Origin: Planctomycetota bacterium
GTDB taxonomy: Bacteria > Planctomycetota > Phycisphaerae > Sedimentisphaerales > Anaerobacaceae
Direction: 5' to 3'
DNA length: 64,000 nucleotides
Assembly (NCBI GenBank): GCA_022563885.1
Contig: JADFMM010000001.1
Span: 27,412-91,411 of the forward strand
Shown: positions 18,497 to 27,258 of the stretch, in pieces
Layout: every line of letters starts with the position of its first letter
Numbering within the stretch: position 1 is the stretch's first letter
Made by a program: the position numbers and the translations under genes
Notes under the pieces: model-generated
The model's database searches: none
What the model saw: the letters and a program-made list of their open reading frames with translations, nothing else
Told to the model about the DNA's origin: nothing

Positions 18497-18909
18497 ACTG
18501 TGTTTCTGTCTCCCCGTCCTATCGACCCATCACCCGACCAACTTAAACAGAGAGTTTGCCTAAGAGGGTCTAAGGCGCGGGTTCGAGGCCGCGTCGATGT
18601 CCCGCCGGCGTGAGACACGGGTGGGTAGACTTTCACGAAACCGGCAAAACGAAATCAAGAGTGAAGACCAGCGCAGGATTTGATGCAATCCATCCCTCGT
18701 CGTGCCCGAGGTCTCGAGTGAGCGCTTATCCAATAAAAACCGGCCGGATTTGTCCGCACACCGTGAAGGTTTTGGAGTTTGGCCTCCCAATTGGATACCA
18801 TGGCGTCCTTCGCTAGCAGTGACCTCGGTAAACAGGCGGCGAAGACGATTTATGGGACCTCACCCATCGCGTCCTTGAACGACGAGACGACATCTTCAAC
18901 ACTCTGCGG

Positions 18910-19254
18910 ATGCTGGCCTTTGTCGATCTGACCGACGCCACGGCACGCTTTACTACGGACTATGTCCTGCAGTCGAGGCGGTCCGCCATTGTGGATCGGA
19001 TTAGGAGAAACCGTCAGAGCGTGCAACTCGTGCTGGACGGCAAACTGATCGAGGTGTCCTTCGAGCAGATCCGCCAAAATGCGTGGCGGCTGAACACGAA
19101 TTCCGAGCACGATTCCTACGTCGAGTCGTGTGACCCGGAATTGAACCAGGCCGAAAAAATGGCTCGCTCTAGGGCCAACGGTGGAGTTTTCAGACAGAGT
19201 CTAGTTTTCCCTTGCCACCTGGCCGAGGGCGCGGTATTATCAGCCGACACTTAA
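18910..19254 (+). CDS. Hypothetical protein, unrecognised, doubtful
   Basis: A possible 114-residue product (MLAFVDLTDATARF...). The frame stays open back to 18832, giving a further 26 residues (ending DDIFNTLR) without a good start codon or ribosome binding site. This suggests the 3' remnant of a longer gene. The segment up to about residue 90 has a plausible amino-acid composition. The last 30 residues are encoded by a fragment of a repeat (19149-19205), so the native C-terminus has been replaced. I do not recognise the family, and no function is proposed. It may be non-coding. Confidence 0.25.
   Translation: MLAFVDLTDATARFTTDYVLQSRRSAIVDRIRRNRQSVQLVLDGKLIEVSFEQIRQNAWRLNTNSEHDSYVESCDPELNQAEKMARSRANGGVFRQSLVFPCHLAEGAVLSADT
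19149..19205 (-). repeat. Fragment of the AGGCTCTGTCTGAAA repeat family
   Basis: Read on the minus strand this begins TAGACTCTGTCTGAAAAC and continues GGCCCTAGAGCGAGCC. It matches the left 55 bases of the copy at 58104 at most positions. The other half of the element is missing. From 19206 to 19521 no gene or repeat was recognised. Confidence 0.6.
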
Positions 19255-19521
19255 GGATGTGTGTGATCAAGTTCGGTTCAATACGTTGTACAGTCTACAA
19301 AAGGATGTTGTAGAACAATGCTTGGGAATGGATTCTCACGGTGCAGTACAATGCAGTGTTACACGCCTGTCTGTCCTCATCTGAGTCCTAATAGGATTTT
19401 CCCATTCCCACTCTCATCCGAGTGATCATCACTCGCCTCTACCTCATTCCATCCAGGCTGCTATTGAAGGAGTCAAGATAAACGGCACCGGGAGTGCTCC
19501 GTGAAACACCGTTGTGAATAC

Positions 19522-19701
19522 GGGATCGGCAAGAAATCAATTGGACAATTTGGGATCCAAGCGTACCTCATATTTGGTCGCGCTCGATTGAGCGAAACCA
19601 CAGGCGTAGGTGTTCTACGTCCGAGATTTCGTGATTGGGAAGCGATCAAAGAGGGCGTGCAATTGGACATTCAAAAGTCCAGGTCATTTCTTGCCAGTCC
19701 C
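19522..19701 (+). mobile_element. 180-bp quasi-palindromic MITE-like element, copy B
   Basis: Full-length copy with ends GGGATCGGCAAGAAAT and ATTTCTTGCCAGTCCC. Internal stem AGCGAAACCACAGGCGTAG / CTACGTCCGAGATTTCG. Flanking triplets are TAC and TAA (one mismatch). It lies 74 bases before the YSPYAFG repeat gene, so any transcript from this side would begin near or inside its hairpin. Confidence 0.75.
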
Positions 19702-19775
19702 TAAGTGAAGCACTGCAGAGACGGGTGATGGCTGTCATGGTCTAAATCGCAACATGGTGCAAAGGGGGACTAAGA

Positions 19776-20567
19776 ATGAAATGGATTTCATTTTTTGTCT
19801 TGTTGATGTTGACGGCAAGTCCTGCCCTAGGAAGGACGCGTGGGTATATGTCCTATGCCACGAGGATTCGATATTCGCCCTATGCCTTTGGGATTCATCA
19901 CTCGGGCCTTATTCCCGCGAGGATTCATTATAGTCCCTATGCCTTTGGCGTCGGCCATTCGGGCCTTATTTCTGATTACATCGTTTATTCGCCTTATGCA
20001 TTCGGCGTCCGACACAGCGGTTTGGTGTCCCAGTGGGGAATCCACCGCTTGCCCCTGGTCGCCTGGTGCGAAGAGGGCAGACGGGGAAGGGGGCAGATAG
20101 TCGGCCCTACCGGCTCGCAGCAAGCCCAAGCCAGTAGGCCGACCCATCACCGGCGCGTCAGCCGTGGCCCTGCCCCTCGCAAGCGGACCGGCCGCGGCGC
20201 GGATGTTGCATCGCGGATTGATCAGGTAACGATCGCACGCAACTGTCTCGATAAGGTGATTCCCGGTCGATATAGGATCACGCGACTCTTGAGGATCGGC
20301 GGAGAAACGGTGAGCTTCGACGTCCACCTCAAGGATACGGGGTGCATCATCAAGTATTGGAATCAAGCCAAGATTAATGCCATCAAGCAGGATGCGGGAA
20401 GCCAGGAAAGAGTGTATTCCCGGTACTTAAAATCATGGGCGCGGTATGCCAACGAGATTGAGTTGAAAGGCGGTAAGGTGCTGCATCTTGTCTCTTACGA
20501 TGAACACAAGATACCAGAGAAGCTAGCCGATCTCTTGCCGGTGAGGGTAGCGCAGAGCGTCAACTGA
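19776..20567 (+). CDS. Exported protein with 19-residue YSPYAFG tandem repeats
   Basis: 263 residues. Signal peptide MKWISFFVLLMLTASPALG, cleaved near residue 19. Then three tandem 19-residue repeats starting at Tyr33, Tyr52 and Tyr71, each YSPYAFG(I/V)xHSGL(I/V) plus six variable residues; at DNA level the period is 57 bp. A basic, Arg/Gly/Pro-rich linker (about 100-145) follows, then a C-terminal domain of about 115 residues (DKVIPGRYRITRLLRI ... KLADLLPV) that I do not recognise. The ribosome binding site is GGGGGACTAAGAATG. It is convergent with the HNH gene, with a hairpin terminator between them. No function can be assigned. An envelope or secreted role is inferred from the signal peptide. 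Confidence 0.8.
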   Translation: MKWISFFVLLMLTASPALGRTRGYMSYATRIRYSPYAFGIHHSGLIPARIHYSPYAFGVGHSGLISDYIVYSPYAFGVRHSGLVSQWGIHRLPLVAWCEEGRRGRGQIVGPTGSQQAQASRPTHHRRVSRGPAPRKRTGRGADVASRIDQVTIARNCLDKVIPGRYRITRLLRIGGETVSFDVHLKDTGCIIKYWNQAKINAIKQDAGSQERVYSRYLKSWARYANEIELKGGKVLHLVSYDEHKIPEKLADLLPVRVAQSVN

Positions 20568-20600
20568 TGAGTCAACATTTTCTTTTCTTATCTTAACCTG

Positions 20601-20634
20601 CAACAGAGTCCTCACCTTGGTGGGGACTTTGTTG
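20601..20634. terminator. Hairpin between convergent genes
   Basis: CAACAGAGTCCTCACC pairs with GGTGGGGACTTTGTTG (14 of 16 positions plus G-T pairs) around a tiny loop. It lies 34 bases after the stop of the repeat protein and just before the end of the HNH gene. There is no long T-run, but T-rich sequence flanks both sides, so it probably acts in both directions. Confidence 0.65.
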
Positions 20635-20649
20635 TATATAGCCGAAAGG

Positions 20650-21285
20650 CTACCGCAATTCCACAGACCAGTAGGCGTGATCCAGGAACTGTTTCCAGCT
20701 CCGGTAACGCTGATGACCCAGGTGCACGTGTACCACCGGATTATGTTCCGGTTGTAGGGGCTTCTTGACCAGGGTCATCCGAGCCTGCTCAGGCGTACGT
20801 CCGCCCTTCTTAGTATTGCAGGCGACACAGGCGCAGACAATGTTCTCCCAAGTTGCCTTGCCACCGATACTACGGGGAACGACATGGTCTAAAGAGAGTT
20901 CGTGTGTCACAAATCGTTTCCCGCAATACTGGCACCTGTTCTTGTCTCTAGCGAATATATTGCGACGATTGAACCGCACCTCGTTGCGGGGCAGGCGATC
21001 ATAGAAGAGAAGCCGGATGACCCGGGGGGCGGCAATGTAGAAATTGACCGTGGAGATCCAGTCATGGTCTTGCGGTTCGAAATCACGCTTCAATTGAGAT
21101 AGTTCACACCAACTTTCAAAATTGTGATTGGCATAGTACCCCTCGTCGCAGGCAATCACTTCGGCCAGTTCGCGTAAGAGTAACGAAAACGCCTTCCTCA
21201 CCCCCACGATCCGCACTGCCATGTAGTGCTTGTTTAGGACGAGCACACTGCAGTCCAGTCCAACATTGCTTTGAAAAATCGCCAT
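20650..21285 (-). CDS. HNH endonuclease domain protein
   Basis: 211 residues. The C-terminal half has a complete HNH fold: paired zinc cysteines (RCQYCGK ... CACVAC), LSLDHVVPRSIGG with the catalytic His, and ENIVCACVACNTKKGGRTPEQA. The N-terminal half (about 1-105; LDCSVLVLNKHYMAVRIVGVRKAFSLLLRE) is the conserved extension found with a widespread, chromosomally encoded bacterial HNH family of unknown task. A homing or restriction role is not indicated, since there is no partner methyltransferase or intron. It lies 44 bases downstream of the HU-like gene on the same strand and is probably co-transcribed with it. Confidence 0.88.
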   Translation of the reverse strand: MAIFQSNVGLDCSVLVLNKHYMAVRIVGVRKAFSLLLRELAEVIACDEGYYANHNFESWCELSQLKRDFEPQDHDWISTVNFYIAAPRVIRLLFYDRLPRNEVRFNRRNIFARDKNRCQYCGKRFVTHELSLDHVVPRSIGGKATWENIVCACVACNTKKGGRTPEQARMTLVKKPLQPEHNPVVHVHLGHQRYRSWKQFLDHAYWSVELR

Positions 21286-21329
21286 TCCGACACCGTTTCA
21301 GGTCAACCCCCTATGTGTCGCAACCTGAG

Positions 21330-21644
21330 CTAACGCGACTTATCGGGCGTGTGAACAGCGTTTGAAGACAAACGTTCCCGCATCAAACGCCCCATTTTAA
21401 ACTTCACAGTCCTCTTCGCAGGTACTTCGACCCGCTCCAGTGTTTTCGGATTTTGGGCCACTCTGGCTGCCCGTGTCCGGGTTTCAAATACGCCAAAATC
21501 ACGAAACTCCAAGCGATTGTCTTCGCACAACTCGTCTGTGATTTCATCAAGGAAGGCCTGCACGATGCTTTTCACTGCGACGCGTTTGGCCTGCGTGCGC
21601 TCAGCAATACGATCGATGAGTTCTTTCTTGGTAATTGTCGCCAT
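21330..21644 (-). CDS. HU/IHF-family DNA-bending protein
   Basis: 104 residues: helical dimerisation region (ITKKELIDRIAERTQAKRVAVKSIVQAFLDEI), then EFRDFGVFETRTRAARVAQNPKT with the beta-arm that intercalates into DNA (RVAQNPKTLERVEVPAKRTVKFKMG). The NP pair at the arm tip is conserved. A 14-residue tail (SSNAVHTPDKSR end) extends past the usual HU length of about 90. HU and IHF cannot be separated by eye. The HNH gene follows on the same strand. Confidence 0.93.
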   Translation of the reverse strand: MATITKKELIDRIAERTQAKRVAVKSIVQAFLDEITDELCEDNRLEFRDFGVFETRTRAARVAQNPKTLERVEVPAKRTVKFKMGRLMRERLSSNAVHTPDKSR

Positions 21645-22004
21645 AACCTACCTCACCTCAGAAAAGAGCTGTCAGAAAACGACGCTTTGATGCTTGCGGT
21701 ACGTGCGCGAGTCCAGACCAAACCTCTACTATCCCCTGCACAAAACCTTGACACACGTATTCACCGGTACCGAGCAAAATACCGTCGCCCGACAGCCCCC
21801 TAGAGGGATCAAAAGCAATCAGTGAGTGAACACGTCAACAACTGCAAGCCACTATACTGCAAAGACTTCGAGTCAGCAAGCCATTTTCGTAAAAAACCTC
21901 CAGTGTCGATCGGAGCAGCTTTTTCCGCCGATTTTCCGCCTACGAATGGGCCGATCCCATCCCGCCGGCTCAAACCGGATCCCCCCGCTAGCCCTCCGGC
22001 CCGC
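21645..22004. other. Intergenic, nothing recognised
   Basis: 360 bases between the start of the HU-like gene and the end of ribF, both on the minus strand. It should contain the HU promoter. I saw no clear promoter boxes, hairpin or conserved repeat, and the open frames inside lack coding character. Confidence 0.5.
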
Positions 22005-22976
22005 TTACTGGGTCAGCACGCGCATGGCCTCCTGGCAATCCAGCTCAATCTGTCGAACCAGGTCCTCGGCTGAAGGGAACTTGTGTTGACTTCGTAAGTG
22101 AGCGACGAAATCAAGGGTCATGTGCGCGGCTGCCACGTCGGTCAACGATCGATCCAATACGTGCGCTTCGATGGAAAGAGGGAATTGGTCTCCGAAGGTG
22201 GCCGTCTGTCCGAGGCTAAACACGGCCGGAAGCGCATCGCTCTCGCCCATGAGTTCTTCAGTCGAGTCTTGCAGACGAACATATCCGGCATAGACGCCCT
22301 CCGCCGGGATTATTTGGTCTGGCTTGGGCATGTTGAGCGTCGGAAAACCCAGTTCGCGTCCCTTCCCCCTGCCCGATGCGATCTGGCCCGTCAGCCGGTA
22401 GGGGCGCCCCAAGGCCAGCGCTGCCTCGGCCACATGGCCGCTCTCCAACATATAGCGGATCATCGTGCTGGAAACGCGGATCCTCTGTCCCGTAGACAGG
22501 TGGATGTACTTCGCGTCCACAACGACGACCTCAAACCCGTAGTCCTGTCCCAACGCCGTGAGTGTTGCAATGTTTCCCTGTCGATTCGCTCCAAAGTTAA
22601 AATCATCCCCTTCCACGATAACAGAGGGGCGGATGCGCTCCGCCAGAAAGTCTGCCACGAATGCTCGGGCAGAGAGAGACAATAGCTCACGGTTGTCTTC
22701 CAGGACGAGGATGCGATCCTCTACGTAGGGATAGAGCAAACGACGCTTAGGAATAAGCGGGGTCAGCACCCCGGGGGCCCTGTCGGGGTAGAGCACTGCC
22801 ACCGGGTGAGGCTCAAAGGTCAAGACCACCAATTCAGTCTGTCGCGCTTCGGCAATGCCCTTCGCTCTCGCCAGAATCTCGCGGTGTCCCAGATGGACGC
22901 CGTCGAAATTGCCAATCGTGAGGACACAACCCGCCTTGACCGAAACAGAATCTGACAAAGCCCTTGCACTATTCAT
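22005..22976 (-). CDS. ribF: Bifunctional riboflavin kinase / FAD synthetase
   Basis: Makes FMN from riboflavin and then FAD. 323 residues. The N-terminal nucleotidyltransferase has TIGNFDGVHLGHREIL (about 21-36) and TFEPHP, and the C-terminal riboflavin kinase domain has GQIASGRGKGRELGFPTLNM. Ribosome binding site AAAGGAATAGGC before ATG 22976. It is divergent from rnr, with a 123-base shared promoter region. No FMN riboswitch was seen upstream, which is expected because ribF is a salvage and cofactor gene rather than a synthesis operon. Confidence 0.95.
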   Translation of the reverse strand: MNSARALSDSVSVKAGCVLTIGNFDGVHLGHREILARAKGIAEARQTELVVLTFEPHPVAVLYPDRAPGVLTPLIPKRRLLYPYVEDRILVLEDNRELLSLSARAFVADFLAERIRPSVIVEGDDFNFGANRQGNIATLTALGQDYGFEVVVVDAKYIHLSTGQRIRVSSTMIRYMLESGHVAEAALALGRPYRLTGQIASGRGKGRELGFPTLNMPKPDQIIPAEGVYAGYVRLQDSTEELMGESDALPAVFSLGQTATFGDQFPLSIEAHVLDRSLTDVAAAHMTLDFVAHLRSQHKFPSAEDLVRQIELDCQEAMRVLTQ

Positions 22977-23099
22977 GCCTATTCCTTTTACTTGCCCTTT
23001 GGTGGAGTCACCCTGACAAAGGGCCGTTCATTAGAACCACAAAGACAACGAAAAATCAACAGGGTTCCGATGGCCCCCACGGGAAACGCATGAGAAGGC

Positions 23100-25301
23100 A
23101 TGAAAGAACTGCACAAAGAAAACATCATCAAATACCTGAAAAGTGAAGCGTATACACCGCTGAAGCTGTCGAAACTGGCGCAGGAGTTGGGTGTTGCCGC
23201 GGAAGATCAAGCGCTCTTCAATAGTGCCTTCGAGGAATTGACGAAGGCAGGGCATGTGGTCATTGGGCAGCGAAATCTCATCGACCTGCGGCCTCTCCCC
23301 AGTGAACTGGTCGGCATCTTCCGAGCCAATCCCAAAGGATTCGGGTTCGTCATTCCCTCCGAGCCCAACTCACACGGAGACCTCTTTATCGGAGCCAATG
23401 AAGCGGCCGATGCCATGACCGGTGATCTGGTGCAAGCCCGCATACTGCGGAAGCGCGGCGGGGCCCGTCAACGCAGGTGCAGTGGCGAAATCATTGGCAT
23501 CCTGGAGCGAGCACACGACCAGTTTGTTGGCACGCTCTTCTCGGAGGGGAAAAACTGGTTTGTTCAGCCCGAGGGAGGGGCCTGCTTTGATCCCATCGCC
23601 GTGGACGATGTGGCGGCAAAAAACGCCAGAGCGCAGGATAAGGTGGTTGTCGAAATCCTGAGCTACCCCTCTGTCGACCAGATAGCGCGCGGCGTCATTC
23701 TCAAAGTCTTGGGCCGGGCCGGCCTCTATGAAACCGAGATTCAGGCCGTCATGCACCAATTTCACCTGACGCAAGAGTTCGATCATGACTGCAAAGCGCA
23801 GGCGCAGAACGCAACAAAGCGATTCAAGCCTGAGGCGGGCGCCCATCGAGAGGATAAGACGGACACATGGATCATCACCATCGATCCACCCGACGCCAAA
23901 GACTTCGATGATGCCATCAGTCTCGAAGAAGCGGGCAACGGCCAGTGGATTCTAGGGATTCATATTGCGGACGTGAGCCACTTCGTCGAACCTGATTCCC
24001 CGCTCGACCTTGAGGCAAAGGGCAGGGGCAATAGCGTCTATCTACCGGCCCGCACCATTGCCATGCTCCCGGAAGTGCTCAGCAACGGGGTATGCTCGCT
24101 TCAACCCGATCAAGATCGTTTCACCAAGAGCATCTACATCACCTATGACGGCGAGGGGCGGGTCGCCCATCGACACTTCGCCAACAGTGTGATCCGCTCC
24201 AAGCAGAGACTGACCTATCTCGGTGCGGACGCGATCCTGCGGGGGGAGACCGCAGGCTGCCCTCCCCAGACCGTTCAGTTATTGCAGGAGATGAGTGCCC
24301 TGGCGCGGCTGATCAGCAAGCGACGTGCAGGTCAGGGTATGATCCACCTTGACTTGCGGGAAACAGACATCGTTTTTAACGATTCCGGTGAGATCGTGGA
24401 TGCCATGCCGGCGGAAAACAGCTTTCCCCACACGATCATCGAAATGTTTATGGTGGAAGCCAACGAGGCGGCCGCGACCCTCCTCGATCGGCTTGACATC
24501 GCGTTCATCCGGCGCGTCCATCCGGAGCCCGATGCCGTCAGTTTGAAGAGCCTTGCCGCACTGGCGAAGAGCTTTGGCTTCACCATGCCCAAGCTCCCCG
24601 ACCGTCTTGCGGTGCAAAATCTGCTCGCCGCCGTGAAGAACACCCAGTACTCCTTGGGCATCAATTTGGCGGTCCTGCGTAGTCTCGCAAAGGCCGAGTA
24701 TGGTCCCCAGCACGTCGGTCATTACGCCTTGGCCTCCAACTGCTACTGCCATTTCACCAGCCCCATCCGCCGTTATGCCGATCTGCTGGTCCATCGCGTC
24801 ATCCAGGACTACCTGACCGATCAAGTGGAGCAGACCAAGCTGAAGGCCCAATCCATCGACCTCGTCGCCATTGGCAAGCAGATTAGTCTGACTGAGCAGA
24901 ACGCGGAACGCGCAGAACGCGAACTCAAGAAGATCCTCATCCTCATCCTCTTGAGCAAGCGGATAGGGGATGAATTGAAATGCGTGATCACGGGCCTGAC
25001 CAACTTTGGTGTCTTTGTGCAGTCTTTGAAACTTGGCATCGAGGGACTGATCAAGATCTCCGACCTCGGGGGGGACAAATGGCAGTACCACACGGAGACC
25101 CACTCGATGGTGGGACAACGCTCCGGCCGTACCATCCGCCTGGGCCAGCCCATAACCGTCAAGATTGTCGCGGTCAACATTCCGGCGCGTCATCTGGACC
25201 TGACGCCGGTGGATCCCATCCTGAACACCGTCCGATCGACCTCTCCCACAAAGAAGCCCGCCAAATCACGAAAGGGGCGGGCTCGCAAGAGGCGACGGTA
25301 G
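23100..25301 (+). CDS. rnr: Ribonuclease R
   Basis: 3'-to-5' exoribonuclease that degrades structured RNA and serves in RNA quality control. 733 residues. An N-terminal winged-helix region (about 1-65), two cold-shock-like OB domains (FRANPKGFGFVIP about 73-85), and the RNB catalytic domain with the metal-binding aspartates in DPPDAKDFDDAISLE and HCNYCHFTSPIRRYADLLVHR-type motif (NCYCHFTSPIRRYADL). Then a C-terminal S1 domain (CVITGLTNFGVFVQSLKLGIEGL) and a Lys/Arg-rich tail (KKPAKSRKGRARKRRR). The basic tail helps separate RNase R from RNase II. dapF follows after 10 bases. Confidence 0.95.
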   Translation: MKELHKENIIKYLKSEAYTPLKLSKLAQELGVAAEDQALFNSAFEELTKAGHVVIGQRNLIDLRPLPSELVGIFRANPKGFGFVIPSEPNSHGDLFIGANEAADAMTGDLVQARILRKRGGARQRRCSGEIIGILERAHDQFVGTLFSEGKNWFVQPEGGACFDPIAVDDVAAKNARAQDKVVVEILSYPSVDQIARGVILKVLGRAGLYETEIQAVMHQFHLTQEFDHDCKAQAQNATKRFKPEAGAHREDKTDTWIITIDPPDAKDFDDAISLEEAGNGQWILGIHIADVSHFVEPDSPLDLEAKGRGNSVYLPARTIAMLPEVLSNGVCSLQPDQDRFTKSIYITYDGEGRVAHRHFANSVIRSKQRLTYLGADAILRGETAGCPPQTVQLLQEMSALARLISKRRAGQGMIHLDLRETDIVFNDSGEIVDAMPAENSFPHTIIEMFMVEANEAAATLLDRLDIAFIRRVHPEPDAVSLKSLAALAKSFGFTMPKLPDRLAVQNLLAAVKNTQYSLGINLAVLRSLAKAEYGPQHVGHYALASNCYCHFTSPIRRYADLLVHRVIQDYLTDQVEQTKLKAQSIDLVAIGKQISLTEQNAERAERELKKILILILLSKRIGDELKCVITGLTNFGVFVQSLKLGIEGLIKISDLGGDKWQYHTETHSMVGQRSGRTIRLGQPITVKIVAVNIPARHLDLTPVDPILNTVRSTSPTKKPAKSRKGRARKRRR

Positions 25302-25311
25302 GAGTCCTGCC

Positions 25312-26190
25312 ATGAAATTCACCAAGATGCACGGTCTGGGAAACGACTACGTCTATGTCAACTGTTTCGAAGAGACCGTCCAGGATCCCTGTTCCCTGTC
25401 ACCTTTGATCAGTGATCGGCGTCGCGGCATCGGTGCCGACGGGCTCATTTTGATCAGCCCTTCCGAAGAGGCCGATGCCAGCATGCAGATTTTCAATGCC
25501 GACGGCTCTGAAGCAGAGATGTGTGGCAACGGCCTTCGTTGCGTGGCCAAGTACGTGTATGATCATGGTTTGGCGGAGTCGCACGGTCCATTCGCGCCGC
25601 CGGGCGAACAATCCGGATACCCTGCTTCACTGAGGATCGAGACGGGTCGTGGGCTGCTGACCGTCGGGCTGACCCTCGACGCAGAGAACCGTGTCCAAAG
25701 CGTCTGCGTTGACATGGGTCAACCCATCCTCGACCCAGACGAGATCCCGGTCCGTCTGGCTGGCCCTGAGATCATCAACCATCCCATACGCGTTGACCAC
25801 CAGAGCCTGGAGATGACGTGCGTTTCCATGGGGAATCCACATGCCGTCTTCGTTGTCGACAGTTTGCAGGAGATCGATGTTCCCCACTTGGGCGCAATGA
25901 TCGAAAGCCACGATCACTTTCCCAACCGGACCAACGTCCATTTCGTGGAAATCTTGAACGAGCGGGAACTCCAAGTCCGCACGTGGGAACGCGGCAGTGG
26001 TATCACCATGGCCTGCGGCACCGGCGCCTGCGCCTGTTGTGTCGCAGTCGTGCTCATGAACAGAGCAGAACGCGTGTGTACGACACATCTTCCGGGAGGA
26101 GATCTCGCTATTCACTGGAACGACACGGACGGTCACGTATACATGACAGGGCCGGCCATAGAAGTCTTTGACGGCATTTGGCCTCTTTAG
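25312..26190 (+). CDS. dapF: Diaminopimelate epimerase
   Basis: Converts LL- to meso-diaminopimelate for lysine and peptidoglycan. 292 residues. Both catalytic cysteines are present: SEAEMCGNGLRCVAKY and SGITMACGTGACACCV. N-terminus KFTKMHGLGNDYVYV is typical. It starts 10 bases after rnr with GGAGTCCTGCC as ribosome binding site, so the two form an operon. The stop codon TAG lies at the edge of an old copy of the 180-bp palindromic element, which separates it from the convergent phosphorylase gene. Confidence 0.95.
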   Translation: MKFTKMHGLGNDYVYVNCFEETVQDPCSLSPLISDRRRGIGADGLILISPSEEADASMQIFNADGSEAEMCGNGLRCVAKYVYDHGLAESHGPFAPPGEQSGYPASLRIETGRGLLTVGLTLDAENRVQSVCVDMGQPILDPDEIPVRLAGPEIINHPIRVDHQSLEMTCVSMGNPHAVFVVDSLQEIDVPHLGAMIESHDHFPNRTNVHFVEILNERELQVRTWERGSGITMACGTGACACCVAVVLMNRAERVCTTHLPGGDLAIHWNDTDGHVYMTGPAIEVFDGIWPL

Positions 26191-26370
26191 GACCCGCACA
26201 ACACTAACTTACCGCTTCTCCATCTCATCTTCAGGTCGTCTTTGGCCGTTCCTCAATCGCGAGAGCCTCAACGTAGGCACACTACGTCTCCGGTTTCGCT
26301 CAATCGATCACGACCCAATCCAACCTAAATCTGAGTGGATAAGTCAGTTACTTATTGTCGTACGCGTCCC
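26189..26370 (-). mobile_element. Diverged copy E of the 180-bp quasi-palindromic element
   Basis: About 182 bases aligned end to end with copy A by eye. AGGACCCGC..AACTT matches the left end and CTTATT..CGTCCC the right end. The centre is the best conserved: CTCAATCGCGAGAGCC / GGTTTCGCTCAATCG, with CTACG/CGTAG stems. It fills the whole gap between the stop codons of convergent dapF and the MTA phosphorylase gene, so it may also serve as a two-way transcription terminator. Confidence 0.6.
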
Positions 26371-26382
26371 TATAAAGCAAAT

Positions 26383-27258
26383 TCACTCGAAGAGGGGCGC
26401 CAGCTTCAGCGTTTTCTCCGCATCTAGCCCGCCCTGCGGCGTCCACACGGCCAGGCCCAGACTCGCGCGGCATGAGCACTCACTATCAACGAGATCGGCA
26501 GTGCCGGCCAACACCGCCCGCATCAACTCCAAGCAATTCTCTGTCGCCGTCCCCAAATTAGCCATAATCTCAGCCAGTAGCGCCTGTTTCTCTCGGGTCC
26601 CCTCTGGGGGGCGCCAACAGTCGTAGTCGCTGACCAGGGCCACCAGGGTGTAGCACATCTGCGCTTCCCGCGCCAGTTTTGCTTCGGGCATGGCGGTCAT
26701 GCCGATGAGATCGCCTCCCCCAGCGCGATGCATCAGGGATTCGGCGCGAGTCGAAAACTGCGGCCCTTCCATGCAGACGTAGGTCCCTCTGTCATGCGTC
26801 CGACAGTCCAGTGTGCGGGCGGTCTCCACAATGGCCTGATGAACACGTGAACAGACAGGTTCCGCCATTTCGCAATGAACGGCCCCATAGTCATCGAAGA
26901 AACTCCCCAGGCGTCGAACGGTCTTATCGATAAACTGATCGACCACCACCAAGTGGCCGGGTGCGATCTCTTCCCTCAGGGACCCGACCGCCCCACTCGC
27001 CAGTACCGTTCGCACACCCATACGCTTAAACGCATAGATGTTGGCTGCATAGGGGACGCAACTCGGATTGAGCCTGTGGCCCAGGCCATGCCGATTCAAG
27101 AAGGCCACCTCGCGATCCCCGAAGGTCCCCACCGTTATGGGACCACTGGGCGCTCCGAAAGGCGTGTCCATGTTCACTGTCTCCGTGTCGGTAAAATGCT
27201 CGACTAAGGCATCGCCGAGTCCCGATCCACCGATAATTCCCACCCGATCTGTCGCCAT
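26383..27258 (-). CDS. mtnP: S-methyl-5'-thioadenosine phosphorylase
   Basis: Purine-nucleoside-phosphorylase family 2 enzyme, 291 residues, which cleaves methylthioadenosine to adenine and methylthioribose-1-phosphate in methionine salvage. Seen: IIGGSGLGD (7-15), FLNRHGLGHRLNPSCVPYAANIYAFK with the phosphate-binding His, CMEGPQFSTRAES, GMTAMPEAKLAREAQMCY, and SDYDCW, where the Asp favours 6-aminopurines (MTA) over guanosine or inosine. The other methionine-salvage genes are not in the window. Convergent with dapF. Confidence 0.9.
   Translation of the reverse strand: MATDRVGIIGGSGLGDALVEHFTDTETVNMDTPFGAPSGPITVGTFGDREVAFLNRHGLGHRLNPSCVPYAANIYAFKRMGVRTVLASGAVGSLREEIAPGHLVVVDQFIDKTVRRLGSFFDDYGAVHCEMAEPVCSRVHQAIVETARTLDCRTHDRGTYVCMEGPQFSTRAESLMHRAGGGDLIGMTAMPEAKLAREAQMCYTLVALVSDYDCWRPPEGTREKQALLAEIMANLGTATENCLELMRAVLAGTADLVDSECSCRASLGLAVWTPQGGLDAEKTLKLAPLFE

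Noticed and set aside
18560..18610. tRNA-like string GGTCTAAGGCGCGGGTTCGAGGCC
   Set aside because: It resembles a D-loop joined directly to a T-loop, but there is no acceptor stem, anticodon arm or matching 3' end, so it is not reported as a tRNA.
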